Shown here piece after piece: positions 1 to 7,931 of a stretch of DNA of 54,462 nt; within the stretch, counting starts at the first letter, position 1; each line of letters begins with the position of its first letter. The notes under the pieces were generated by a model. It searched no databases. It saw only the letters and a list, made by a program, of their open reading frames with translations, and was not told the DNA's origin. Position numbers and translations under genes: made by a program. Location of the stretch: NCBI GenBank assembly GCA_903897855.1, contig CAIUDH010000043.1, forward strand, positions 1 to 54,462, read 5' to 3'. The DNA is from an uncultured Bacteroidota bacterium (lineage in GTDB: Bacteria > Bacteroidota > Bacteroidia > UKL13-3).

Positions 1-134
1 ATCCCATACCCTAAAGTTGTGGGCAAAGTTATTTTAAAAATCCAAATAAAGAAGGGAAAAAACGAAGATTTATTCACAAAAGAGAACATTTGAACAAATG
101 ACTCTTGGGCGGTTCCGATTTGCTTAATAAACCT

Positions 135-143
135 CATCTTTGC
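135..143 (+). promoter_or_regulatory. Candidate -7 promoter box for the first hydrolase gene
   Basis: CATCTTTGC differs at one position from the Bacteroidota -7 consensus TAnnTTTG and is followed by C, as in many boxes of this window. Its TTTG ends 5 nt before the ATG at 148, so the transcript may have almost no leader. No convincing -33 TTG at 17-23 nt spacing is seen. Bases 1-134 hold no gene or hairpin that I can support. Confidence 0.45.
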
Positions 144-147
144 AGCT

Positions 148-897
148 ATGACAACGGTTTTATTACATGGTTTTTGTGAAGATCACACCATCTGGAATGC
201 AATTTTGTCCCATTCAGAGCAAAAAGAGAATCTTGTTTGTCTCGATTTGCCTGGTTTTGGCGACCAAGCTTCCAATTTTGCCGAGGGTCTCACAATAGAG
301 CGTATGGCGGCTTTTGTGAAAAAGGAGGTGGAGAAAATAAAGGACACCGAAATAATAATGATAGGCCATTCTTTGGGTGGTTATGTAACCCTTGCTTTTG
401 CCGCCATGTACCCAAAATTACTCTCGGGCATTGGCTTGTTTCATAGCACTGCCCTACCCGATAGCGAAGAGCGCAAGAACACACGCCTAAAAACCATCGA
501 CTTTGTGGAGGCCAACGGAGCAGAAGCCTTTCATCGCGTTCTGATTCCGAATTTATTCAAGAGCAATACCGACCAAGCGATCATTGAAGAAACGATTCAT
601 ATGGCAAAATCGGCAGCGTCGGAGGGTATTATTGCGGCACTTCACGCCATGCGCGACCGGCCCAATAGAATAAGTGTGCTTGAAAATTTTGAAATGCCTG
701 TCTTGTTTATTGCCGGCGAAAGCGATGTTTTAATTCCGAAAAGTACTATTTTGGAGCAGGCGGCAATTTGTAAAACGGCACAAGTGGAGATACTCTTCAA
801 CAGCGCCCACATGGGGCTCCTTGAGGAGTCGCGAAGGAGTGCCTTCATTATCGATGCGTTTATGAATTTTGTAAAAACAATGAGGCACGAAGTGTAG
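148..897 (+). CDS. Alpha/beta-hydrolase fold protein
   Basis: A 249-residue cytoplasmic alpha/beta hydrolase. The oxyanion-hole motif LLHGFCED lies near residue 5, the nucleophile elbow GHSLGGY near 74, the acid in a GESDVLIP segment near 195, and the catalytic His in SAHMGLLE near 221, so the triad is complete. Length fits the family of single-domain esterases, lactonases and menaquinone-pathway MenH-like enzymes. Nothing in the sequence fixes the substrate. The gene stands alone and converges with aroE. The first ATG follows a -7 box closely and no other in-frame ATG fits better. It could be a carboxylesterase or a MenH-like lyase; only the fold assignment is firm. Confidence 0.85.
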   Translation: MTTVLLHGFCEDHTIWNAILSHSEQKENLVCLDLPGFGDQASNFAEGLTIERMAAFVKKEVEKIKDTEIIMIGHSLGGYVTLAFAAMYPKLLSGIGLFHSTALPDSEERKNTRLKTIDFVEANGAEAFHRVLIPNLFKSNTDQAIIEETIHMAKSAASEGIIAALHAMRDRPNRISVLENFEMPVLFIAGESDVLIPKSTILEQAAICKTAQVEILFNSAHMGLLEESRRSAFIIDAFMNFVKTMRHEV

Positions 898-954
898 TTG
901 AAAATTAGGTACACAGGTGAAAACTACCTTGTCAAATACAAATATCGAGGCTTT

Positions 955-1692
955 TTAATTCGTATTCCAAATCCGCCAACTCTCTTCGGCTTGCATTTCA
1001 AGCATCTCGAGGCCATTTTTTGTTTCGGCACCCATAGCACTACTATTTTTCAGGAATAAACTCTCTGCTGGATTATATATTAAGTCGTAGCAAAGATGCG
1101 AAGGCGAGAGATACTCATAGGGCAGTGGTGGTGAAACATCCTCCTCGGGGAAGGTCCCTATTGGAGTGGTATTTATAATAATTTTGTATGCATTGATCAC
1201 TTCATAGTTGAGGTCGTTATAGCTTATACAATCTTGCCTCTCTTGCCTTGATACATTGAGGAATTCTATCCCTAACTGTTCTAACACAAAACAAACCGCT
1301 TTGGAAGCGCCGCCTGTGCCAAGCACCAAAGCGTGGGTGTGATGGCTTTGAAGAAGTGGTTTCAATGAATTCCCGAATCCAATAACATCGGTATTAAATC
1401 CAATCCAGTTCGAATCAACTCGTTTCACACAGTTCACGGCTCCTACCTTTTCGGCCATAGGTTCGAGCGAATGCAAGTAGGGAATAATAAGTTTTTTATA
1501 AGGGATGGTAACATTGAATCCCATCAAATTTACTTCTTGAAGAAGCAATTTAAGGTCTTCAATTTTCGGAAGCTCAAAATTCTCATAACTACATTTCCTT
1601 ATTTTCTCTCTCAAAAATTTGCTTTCGAAATAAGTTTTTGAAAAGGAGTGCTTTAGAGGGAAACCCAAGAGTCCGTATCGCCTGTTTTGCAT
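955..1692 (-). CDS. aroE: Shikimate dehydrogenase
   Basis: A 245-residue enzyme that reduces 3-dehydroshikimate to shikimate with NADPH in chorismate biosynthesis. The N-terminus GLLGFPLKHSFS carries the two substrate-binding serines, NVTIPYKK carries the catalytic lysine near residue 65, and VLGTGGASKA near residue 124 is the dinucleotide-binding loop. The NTDVIGF segment and a C-terminal GLEMLEMQA helix also match AroE. It is slightly short for the family (usually 260-290), as is common in Bacteroidota. The DedA gene lies 23 bp upstream on the same strand, so the two may be co-transcribed. Confidence 0.93.
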   Translation of the reverse strand: MQNRRYGLLGFPLKHSFSKTYFESKFLREKIRKCSYENFELPKIEDLKLLLQEVNLMGFNVTIPYKKLIIPYLHSLEPMAEKVGAVNCVKRVDSNWIGFNTDVIGFGNSLKPLLQSHHTHALVLGTGGASKAVCFVLEQLGIEFLNVSRQERQDCISYNDLNYEVINAYKIIINTTPIGTFPEEDVSPPLPYEYLSPSHLCYDLIYNPAESLFLKNSSAMGAETKNGLEMLEMQAEESWRIWNTN

Positions 1693-1715
1693 GAATAAGA
1701 TAAGTTGATGAGGGC

Positions 1716-2366
1716 TTAACTTTTTTTGGTAAAATGCATCTTTAAGAACTGAAAAACGACAGGAATTAAGGATACCCCAATAATTCCTAGAATCACCATC
1801 TCAATATGTTTCTGCACCCATTCGTTATGTGCAAAAGCATAGCCGGTGAGTGTGAGCAGCGACACCCATAGGGCGGCCCCTAAAACACAAAAAAGGATAT
1901 AGCGGCCATATTTCATGCTGCCAGCACCGGCTACAAAAGGAGCAATGGTGCGTATGATGGGAGCGAAGCGTGCAAGTATAATTGCTTTGCCTCCATGTTT
2001 CGCATAGAACAATTCTGTTTCGGCAATATATTCTTGCTTTAAAAACAAGATTCGTTTTCTTTCTTTAATCTTGGAGCCCAAATACTTCCCGACAAAATAA
2101 TTCAGATTGTCGCCACAAAGTGCTGCTACAATGAGCAATGGAATAACGATAAAGATACTGATACCAGTGTTGCCAGTGATTGCACAAACGGCCCCTACCG
2201 CAAATAGCAATGAATCGCCAGGTAATAATGGCATCACTACCAAGCCTGTTTCAGTGAAAATAATGAGAAACAGAAGCACGTATACGAGCCAACCATAAGT
2301 ATTCGTTAAATACTGCATACCATCGGGGGTGGTGAGTTGGTGAATTAAATTCTTTATAAGATCCAT
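1716..2366 (-). CDS. DedA family inner-membrane protein
   Basis: A 216-residue integral membrane protein with about five hydrophobic segments. PLLPGDSLLFAVGAV near residue 45 and FARFAPIIRTIAPFVAG near residue 131 are the diagnostic DedA motifs, including the acidic residue and the conserved arginines of the re-entrant loops. Family members act as lipid-carrier or phospholipid flippases (for example UptA for undecaprenyl phosphate) and support membrane potential and envelope integrity; the substrate of this one is unknown. It reads towards aroE. The start ATG has no clear Shine-Dalgarno sequence, as usual in the phylum. Confidence 0.9.
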   Translation of the reverse strand: MDLIKNLIHQLTTPDGMQYLTNTYGWLVYVLLFLIIFTETGLVVMPLLPGDSLLFAVGAVCAITGNTGISIFIVIPLLIVAALCGDNLNYFVGKYLGSKIKERKRILFLKQEYIAETELFYAKHGGKAIILARFAPIIRTIAPFVAGAGSMKYGRYILFCVLGAALWVSLLTLTGYAFAHNEWVQKHIEMVILGIIGVSLIPVVFQFLKMHFTKKS

Positions 2367-2418
2367 AAAATAAAAAGTGCGTGAAGGTCGTTAATACCTA
2401 TATCATAAAAAAATAAAG

Positions 2419-2426
2419 TATATTTG
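2419..2426 (+). promoter_or_regulatory. -7 promoter box, TATATTTG
   Basis: An exact match to the Bacteroidota -7 element TAnnTTTG, 4 nt before the ATG of the small lipoprotein at 2431. A transcript from this box would start at or next to the start codon. No clear -33 TTG is seen. Confidence 0.55.
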
Positions 2427-2430
2427 TATT

Positions 2431-2565
2431 ATGAAACGGGTTTCAAAGTTTGCTATATTATTCTTGCTCAGTTCGCTGATGTTGTTTGCCAGTTGTTCTA
2501 AAAAAGCATCGGCAACAGGAAGTGGTAAAAGGATCAAGAGCAATTGCGGCTGTCCCCATTTTTAA
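2431..2565 (+). CDS. 44-residue lipoprotein with Cys-rich C-terminus
   Basis: A short reading frame directly after a perfect -7 box. The protein begins MKRVSKFAIL, has a hydrophobic segment and a lipobox ending at Cys22 (LFASC), then a short basic, Ser/Gly-rich linker and the tail SNCGCPHF. The mature lipopeptide would be only about 23 residues, with two cysteines three and five residues before CPHF ends. It is followed 81 bp downstream by a second lipoprotein of the same design. Signal peptide, lipobox and promoter make it very likely real. Function is unknown; the C-x-C-P tail could bind metal or form a disulfide, but that is inference. Confidence 0.75.
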   Translation: MKRVSKFAILFLLSSLMLFASCSKKASATGSGKRIKSNCGCPHF

Positions 2566-2646
2566 ATGCGAATAGATGTTATTAATGATTTTTTGGTTCA
2601 GTAGTTGGAGTTGCACTAATGTATAACAATCTAATTTCTTATTCTC

Positions 2647-2775
2647 ATGAAAGCCGTCATCAAAATCTCCTTAGTAGTTTTAGCCCTTTGTATTTTAGCC
2701 ACCTCTTGCAGCAGTAACAAATCGGTCAACAGCCGCACCTATTCTAAGAAACACACCAGCTGCAATAGCTTTTAG
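2647..2775 (+). CDS. 42-residue lipoprotein with Cys-containing C-terminus
   Basis: A second tiny lipoprotein in the same direction as that at 2431. It begins MKAVIKISLV, has a lipobox ending at Cys21 (LATSC), a Ser/Asn/Lys-rich linker and the tail HTSCNSF. It shares with its neighbour the length, the basic linker and a final Cys-x-x-Phe-like ending, so the pair looks like a divergent tandem duplication. No separate promoter is obvious, so co-transcription is likely. The function is unknown. Confidence 0.68.
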   Translation: MKAVIKISLVVLALCILATSCSSNKSVNSRTYSKKHTSCNSF

Positions 2776-2830
2776 TGGTTCGTAGCTACACCTCCTAGAG
2801 CCTCACAGCAGTTTCTGAGTTGTGATACAC

Positions 2831-3628
2831 TCATCGTTCATCCCGAAAAAAAAAATGACGGTAGCGTTTATACATAGTGCTATCGCCTAATTTCTGAAGC
2901 AGCCAAATTTTCAATTTCACCCCAGGAGAGCAAAAAATATTTAGCCATACCACCGGGCTACTAAAATTATTTTTAACGATTTTTAAATGATCCTGATGGT
3001 TTTGTTTTCGTTGTAAAAAACTTTCTCCCACCACTTCATAGTTGGCTACGGTCATGTTTAGGTAACATGCCTCTCTTCCCGACTTTAAGAATCTAACAAA
3101 CCATTCCTGATCGGCCAAAATAGGATATTCCGAAGTACGATAGTTGCCAATGGCTTCAAAGGAAGTACGCCGGGCAAAAGCGGCCTGATGACATAATCCG
3201 ATTCGATAATAAAAACTTGCTAGTGTTATCGCATTTCCTATGGTGTAATTCGAACCGCTCGGATGGTTTTTAGTTTTAATATTACCATAAATCAATTCAA
3301 TGTTTTCAGGAATGGGTTTTTCGAATATTGATTTCAGTACATTTTCATCAAACAAGGTATCACCCGCATTTAAGAAGTAGAGCCACTGGCCTTGCGACTT
3401 TTCGATCCCTTTGTTCATGGCATGATAAATCCCATCATCTTTCTCACTGATCCAATTTATTTTTTCAGAATGGTTTTTTATAAGGTCTAAGGTGCCATCA
3501 TTCGAACCTCCATCAATGATCCAATATTCATAATCAGTAAAAGTTTGTTTCAACACACTCTGGATGGTTTCTTCAACCAACTTTTCGGCGTTGAACGTAA
3601 CTGTGATGATAGTGAGTAATGGGGTCAA
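2831..3628 (-). CDS. Family 2 glycosyltransferase (GT-A)
   Basis: A 265-residue soluble glycosyltransferase. LLTIITVTFN at the N-terminus, the IDGGSNDGT nucleotide-sugar loop near residue 37, a DDGIYHAMNKGI stretch and the NAGDTLF metal-binding motif near residue 87 match the WcaA/WbbD-like group that adds sugars to polysaccharide or O-antigen units. The only start near the conserved N-terminus is TTG at 3628; the upstream frame closes with TAA at 3653-3655 and has no ATG. It stands alone, not in a polysaccharide cluster, and its sugar donor cannot be told. Confidence 0.88.
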   Translation of the reverse strand: MTPLLTIITVTFNAEKLVEETIQSVLKQTFTDYEYWIIDGGSNDGTLDLIKNHSEKINWISEKDDGIYHAMNKGIEKSQGQWLYFLNAGDTLFDENVLKSIFEKPIPENIELIYGNIKTKNHPSGSNYTIGNAITLASFYYRIGLCHQAAFARRTSFEAIGNYRTSEYPILADQEWFVRFLKSGREACYLNMTVANYEVVGESFLQRKQNHQDHLKIVKNNFSSPVVWLNIFCSPGVKLKIWLLQKLGDSTMYKRYRHFFFRDER

Positions 3629-3736
3629 GGTTGCGTTGTAAGTGGTGAATTGTTAGTTTAGGTAAAGCGTCGGTGTTGGGTTAGGCGCGTAACATCATCT
3701 TGGGAATACGGGCGATTTATAATGGGTAATTGGCCT

Positions 3737-4237
3737 TTAATTTAATTGTTTTAGGGTCGTCTCTGTGAGTCTAAAAATGGTCCACCCGTTAAGCGGTTTA
3801 GCTTGTAACGATTTGTAAAATTCAATGGCAGGCGTGTTCCAATCTAAAACACTCCATTCCATTCTGCCGCAATTGTTTTGCAGTGCCAATTCTGTTAAGT
3901 GCAAGAGCATTGCTTTGCCAAATCCCTTCCCCCGATATTCTGGCAATACAAACAAATCTTCAAGGTATAATCCATGCTTGCATAAGAAGGTGGAGAAATT
4001 AAAAAAGTACACCGCAAAGCCAACGGCCCTGTTTTGATAATAGCTGATAACACAAAATACGTTAGGGTGCTCGCAGAAGAATGTTTTTTGAATGTCGTCG
4101 AGCGTTGCAACCACTTCATGTGAAAGCTTTTCGTACTCAGCAATATCTTTTATGAATTTTAGAATTAGGTGAGCCTCCGTAGTTGACGCTTTTCGAATCA
4201 CAAAATCAGGAATTAGAGTGGTCGTAGGCTCGCCCAT
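3737..4237 (-). CDS. GNAT family N-acetyltransferase
   Basis: A 166-residue acetyltransferase of the GNAT fold. The acetyl-CoA pyrophosphate loop is PEYRGKGFGKAML near residue 98, preceded by the LEDLFVLP beta strand; the C-terminal VLDWNTPAIEFYKSL is the usual helix-strand end. The layout (KASTTEAHLILKFIKDIAEYEKL at the front) resembles diamine/thialysine acetyltransferases of the SSAT2 type, so polyamine-like or thialysine substrates are plausible but not proven. It begins 13 bp after the HU/SPOR gene and is probably in its operon. Confidence 0.87.
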   Translation of the reverse strand: MGEPTTTLIPDFVIRKASTTEAHLILKFIKDIAEYEKLSHEVVATLDDIQKTFFCEHPNVFCVISYYQNRAVGFAVYFFNFSTFLCKHGLYLEDLFVLPEYRGKGFGKAMLLHLTELALQNNCGRMEWSVLDWNTPAIEFYKSLQAKPLNGWTIFRLTETTLKQLN

Positions 4238-4250
4238 GGTATTCTGTTAT

Positions 4251-5282
4251 TTACTTGTTTAACAGCCAGGCTTGAGTATTCTCCGATTGTTGAATTTTTT
4301 GTAAAAATTGCTGCGCCTCAGATTCTGAAGCAAACCCAGCATAGCTTACCATGGCGAGGCCAGTAGCATTGGTTCCAGCGATATAAGCCTTAAACCCTTT
4401 TGAAACGAGCAACTGTGTGAATTTTTGTGCATTTTGTGGCACTCCAAATGACCCCCCGATAATATGAAAACGAACTGTTTCTGTCTTGGCAGGAGCATTC
4501 GTTGCTGCACTGATATCTGGCTTCGGAACTTCAACCGTAGTTGTCGGTGATGCTTGGGTTGGTGTCTCAGTTTTAGAGTTCTCAGGTATGGCTATCTCGA
4601 TCGTTTTATTGGATTCGTTTACAGGCTGTTTCACTGTTTCGTTCAATACGACCACAGGAGCTGTGGATTTAAAAAAATCGCCTAGGTTGATATCGGCCTT
4701 TTGTAAAATACCTGATTGTTGCGTGAAAAAGCCCAGGGCAAGAGGTAAGGCGATGAGTAAGGTGCTATAAAGCAATTTGCGACTTCGCTTCGTTTGTGGC
4801 TGTGTGAACGGAATTGGCTGTGAGCGCAATTTTTCTTTCTCAACAGTTTTGGTTCTAGGTGTGTCGCGCAATATTTTGCGGATGGTAATGGGAAACAAAC
4901 CAAAGCTGTCTTTGGCAAAATTGATATCGGCTTCCGGAATAAAAACAATTTTATCCTCACTGTTGAGGTAAAAATCGCCAATGCCGGCCATGGAACGGTG
5001 TCTTTTGAGTTGTATGTCAGTTTTTAGAACCGACACAAACTCGACTATCAGCTGGCTTGCCTTATCATACGAGATACTTTGTTTGTTTGAAACATGGGTT
5101 GCCAACAAGCCATCGTTTTGTGTGAGATTAATATTAAAAACAACCACCTTACGCGCGGGTTCAACACGTTGTTGCACCTCGTTTACTTTGCTTGGCAGTC
5201 GGTTGGCGATGAAACCACCAAAACCAGGCAGAATAACACAGTTATGCTCGTATAAAAGTTCTGTTAGATATTGGGTAATCAT
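4251..5282 (-). CDS. HU (CCDC81-type) and SPOR domain membrane protein
   Basis: A 343-residue protein. The first 120 residues (ITQYLTELLYEHNCVILPGF and the FGGFIAN segment) match the prokaryotic HU-CCDC81 domain found in Bacteroidota. A basic linker, one transmembrane segment (about 160-180: LLYSTLLIALPLALGFF), a Pro/Thr/Val-rich spacer and a C-terminal SPOR domain (about 272-343) follow. SPOR domains bind denuded septal peptidoglycan, so the protein is built to link something cytoplasmic to the cell wall. ATG at 5282 is preferred to an upstream TTG at 5297. A -7 box TATTTTTG lies at 5295-5302. Confidence 0.88.
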   Translation of the reverse strand: MITQYLTELLYEHNCVILPGFGGFIANRLPSKVNEVQQRVEPARKVVVFNINLTQNDGLLATHVSNKQSISYDKASQLIVEFVSVLKTDIQLKRHRSMAGIGDFYLNSEDKIVFIPEADINFAKDSFGLFPITIRKILRDTPRTKTVEKEKLRSQPIPFTQPQTKRSRKLLYSTLLIALPLALGFFTQQSGILQKADINLGDFFKSTAPVVVLNETVKQPVNESNKTIEIAIPENSKTETPTQASPTTTVEVPKPDISAATNAPAKTETVRFHIIGGSFGVPQNAQKFTQLLVSKGFKAYIAGTNATGLAMVSYAGFASESEAQQFLQKIQQSENTQAWLLNK

Positions 5283-5294
5283 GGTAATAAAAAT

Positions 5295-5302
5295 CAAAAA
5301 TA
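5295..5302 (-). promoter_or_regulatory. -7 promoter box for the HU/SPOR gene
   Basis: On the minus strand this reads TATTTTTG, an exact TAnnTTTG match, 12 nt before the ATG at 5282. It favours the ATG start over the upstream TTG, which the box would overlap. Confidence 0.5.
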
Positions 5303-5335
5303 AGCAAAAAATAATAAATTCAATGATAATTGCAG

Positions 5336-5398
5336 AAGTTCAATCCCGGTGGGGTTGTAATACATACCACCTGTTACCCATCGGTTTAACACCGATGG
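5336..5398. repeat. Two-hairpin palindromic intergenic element
   Basis: The 220-bp gap before the GNAT gene holds a CCCGGTGGGG segment followed by a perfect 7-bp palindrome, CCATCGG at 5378-5384 and CCGATGG at 5392-5398, with a 7-nt loop. The make-up (CCC-x-GGG block, about 30 nt, then a CATCGG/CCGATG stem with a TTTAACA loop) resembles dispersed REP-like intergenic repeats known from environmental bacterial genomes. No second copy lies in this window. The remainder of 5303-5522 shows no gene. Confidence 0.45.
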
Positions 5399-5522
5399 CT
5401 GTGATTGTTCAACTGCTTTGTAGTTTTAATGATGCATCGGCTAAGAAAATAGCCATCGGATCCAAAGGATTGCTTAATCTTAAGTACTTAAATTCACGAA
5501 TTATACGTTTTTTTGCAATTAG

Positions 5523-6056
5523 ATGGACTCCAAAGAATTCAAAATACGAAGAGCGACGATGGTCGATATTTTGGCATTACAAAAGATGGCCAAAGCCACT
5601 TTTTATGAGTCTTTTATCGACATCACTCCTGAAGCAGATATGCAAGAGTACCTTGAAGCGGCTTTTAGTACAGAGGCATTACTTGCCGAATTACAAGATC
5701 AAGACAGCATTTTTTATTTTATAGAGAACGTTGTTCAGTTGATGGGTTACGGGAAAATTAATTTCAACAAGGTACCCTATGGATTTTCCGAAATGCCCAA
5801 TAGTATGGAGATACAGCGCATCTATATCAAAAAAGAATTTCAACAATGTGGAGCTGCCGGAAAATTGATGCATGTTTTTTTTGAAGAAGCCAGGAAGCGA
5901 AAGCTTCACAATATCTGGTTAAGCACAGGGTCTCTTAACAATAAGGCCTTAAGTTTTTACAGCAAATATGGGTTTGAGACAATCGGTCATCATGAATTTC
6001 CTGTCGGAGGGGAGATGTTTGATGATCTGATACTGCTCCTCAATAAGAGTCAATGA
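5523..6056 (+). CDS. GNAT family N-acetyltransferase
   Basis: A 177-residue GNAT acetyltransferase. IQRIYIKKEFQQCGAAGKLM near residue 99 is the acetyl-CoA loop in its Q-x-x-G-x-A/G form, and LSTGSLNNKALSFYSKYGF near residue 137 is the C-terminal motif that places the product CoA. The front (FKIRRATMVDILALQKMAKATF) is typical of the spermidine/PaiA-like group (PaiA of Bacillus is a spermidine/spermine acetyltransferase), so a polyamine substrate is possible. A T-rich TTTTTTTGC lies at 5508-5516, just before the start. It converges with the SMC-like operon. Confidence 0.87.
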   Translation: MDSKEFKIRRATMVDILALQKMAKATFYESFIDITPEADMQEYLEAAFSTEALLAELQDQDSIFYFIENVVQLMGYGKINFNKVPYGFSEMPNSMEIQRIYIKKEFQQCGAAGKLMHVFFEEARKRKLHNIWLSTGSLNNKALSFYSKYGFETIGHHEFPVGGEMFDDLILLLNKSQ

Positions 6057-6091
6057 AGGTGACGTAAAGCGGCGATGGATAAATGCTTAAT

Positions 6092-6616
6092 TTATTTTTT
6101 TTCCATCTGCTTTCCTTTTTTTTGATCCAACACAGTTAAGGCAAAGTCAAAAAACAAATCGATGGCTTCGGTGAAACGAAATTTATCGCCTTCCAATTCT
6201 TCAATTATATTGATACGTGATAAGCGTGAGAGAAACCGACGGGTATCGCCGAAATCGATGCTTTCGAGCACATTAAAATAAACGGAGCTGCGTACCATCA
6301 CATCCACCTGATCATATTCAAAAATGCTGAAGCGTATAAGGTCTTGAAAGTTTTTCCCTTCATTATCCAACTCGTATGATATGATGCCAACAAAAATGGT
6401 GATATCACGTGAAAATTTTTCATTACTCTCATTGCTTGTTAAAAAGAAATAAGTCTTCTTTTGCAAGATATCGTAGCCAAAAGAGGTATGGAAAAATGCT
6501 TTGTAGAAATCCAGGTTTGTTTTAATTGTTTCGTATAGCGGGTTGCTTTGGGATAAGATAAACTTGCCATCTAAAAGCTCCTTTACGATTTGCTGATGTT
6601 GGGTTGGGTAATTCAT
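6092..6616 (-). CDS. MksE/MukE-like condensin subunit
   Basis: A 174-residue protein, last gene of a three-gene operon. It resembles the MksE/JetB group: an N-terminal helical part (IVKELLDGKFILSQSNPLYE), a central region rich in aromatic residues, and a winged-helix-like end (FLSRLSRINIIEELEGDKFRF). MksE dimers bind the kleisin MksF and bridge the SMC heads. It starts 1 bp after the MksF-like stop codon, so translation is probably coupled. The assignment rests mainly on operon position, size and general resemblance. Confidence 0.7.
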   Translation of the reverse strand: MNYPTQHQQIVKELLDGKFILSQSNPLYETIKTNLDFYKAFFHTSFGYDILQKKTYFFLTSNESNEKFSRDITIFVGIISYELDNEGKNFQDLIRFSIFEYDQVDVMVRSSVYFNVLESIDFGDTRRFLSRLSRINIIEELEGDKFRFTEAIDLFFDFALTVLDQKKGKQMEKK

Positions 6617-6617
6617 A

Positions 6618-7838
6618 TTATGCTTCTTGCGTGGCTTTGTTTTTTGCTTTCCTATCTACGGTAAGGCAGGGTACATCTAAGGTTAAATCCTTAAACTTAA
6701 CTTCCACCCGTTCTTTCTCATCAAATTTTATTTCGTAATCTTCATCAAAAATAAGGGCGCTCATGGCGAAAAACTTATCGAAATCAAAATCCTGTTTTGT
6801 GACTTCGCTTTTCATCAGGTTATTGCTCCACAAAAAATAATTGGAGATAGGCAACGATTGCGTGATGATTTTTTTGAATTTCACTCTGTCGAAAACCCAA
6901 GGGAGTTCTAACTCCTGCTGTCCATCGGCCGTGTTTACAAATACGTCCTCCTGTTTCACCAGTTGATCCCAGATGTCTTTCGCTGCGAAATAGGCATCGG
7001 GGTCGTATGTAGAATGCCTCGTACGCTTCAGTAATTCTGGGGTGTCGTAATAGTTCGGTTTCTTCAAAAATTCCATGAAGCCCGCTAGTATTTGCGATTC
7101 TGTTTTAATACGTTCCAAGAGGGGTAAGAGCTCTTTGGTAAGCACCTTTGAGTTTTTTACCAGCTCCACATTGGCGCTAATCACCTGGTTGTATAATTTC
7201 TCATAGAGTGAACGGCTCGCAAAGTCGGGGTGGTGAATGCGTTCTTTGTTGGCTTGCTCACGCACTAAACTTAGCTTGTAAATGACGGAACCTTTATGAT
7301 TGGCATCCAGTATTTTATTTAGAGGAACAATATAAAAATCGATGAAGTAGGTTGCTTTTTTTATTTTTTCAACATATTCAATTTTACGCACGTTGGCTTT
7401 AAGTTCTTTGCTCTCATTTAGTAAGCTATGGGTATTGCTCTCAATGGTCTCAATAAAATGTTGCACTTCGTCGATCATCCCTGAGATGAGCCGCTGTAAG
7501 GATTGCAGGTTGTCTTCGGCCAGTAGTTTTTCGTAAATCTCTTCTATTGAATTGTAATATTTACGAATATTCTCAGGCAAATCCAGTTTGTAATCTTCGC
7601 TGATATAATTAATGAAAATCTCTACCGGCTTACGTAATTCGAAGTCGCCTTGTTGCAACTCACGAATTATTTTATAATCAATTAGCTTTCTCCAGTCTAC
7701 ATTTTCTTTCTGACAAAGTTTTTTTAATTTTTCGTCATGAATAATGGCATCATTTTTATTCATAGCCATTAACTCCAACATAAAATCGAATTTGTCGGAG
7801 AGGAAGTTGAGGACTGTCTTGGGTTCAGCGATGAGCAT
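6618..7838 (-). CDS. MksF/MukF-like kleisin subunit
   Basis: A 406-residue, mostly helical, acidic protein between the SMC-like and MksE-like genes. An N-terminal winged-helix-like region (KFDFMLELMAMNKNDAIIHD to about 90) is followed by a long helical bundle and a C-terminal part ending in KERVEVKFKDLTLDVPC. Size, order and fold type match MksF/JetA kleisins, which clamp the SMC dimer. MukF proteins are usually 440-500 residues, so this is somewhat short. It lies 93 bp after the ATPase gene. Confidence 0.7.
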   Translation of the reverse strand: MLIAEPKTVLNFLSDKFDFMLELMAMNKNDAIIHDEKLKKLCQKENVDWRKLIDYKIIRELQQGDFELRKPVEIFINYISEDYKLDLPENIRKYYNSIEEIYEKLLAEDNLQSLQRLISGMIDEVQHFIETIESNTHSLLNESKELKANVRKIEYVEKIKKATYFIDFYIVPLNKILDANHKGSVIYKLSLVREQANKERIHHPDFASRSLYEKLYNQVISANVELVKNSKVLTKELLPLLERIKTESQILAGFMEFLKKPNYYDTPELLKRTRHSTYDPDAYFAAKDIWDQLVKQEDVFVNTADGQQELELPWVFDRVKFKKIITQSLPISNYFLWSNNLMKSEVTKQDFDFDKFFAMSALIFDEDYEIKFDEKERVEVKFKDLTLDVPCLTVDRKAKNKATQEA

Positions 7839-7931
7839 GTTATTGAGTTGACAGCGAACAATTAAGAATTGAAGAGGGCGTATTATTCATGGTGACGTTG
7901 AAATTCTTTTTTTTGATTTTGTACGATGGAT

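Noticed and set aside
5336-5360. GTTCAATCCCGGTGG resembles the T loop of a tRNA
   Set aside because: The flanking bases do not form a T stem, and no anticodon arm, acceptor stem or CCA end can be folded around it.
4981-5724. A 247-residue plus-strand frame over the HU/SPOR start and the GNAT gene
   Set aside because: It runs antisense to one well supported gene and out of frame with another, has no recognisable domain and an odd composition; it is a shadow frame.
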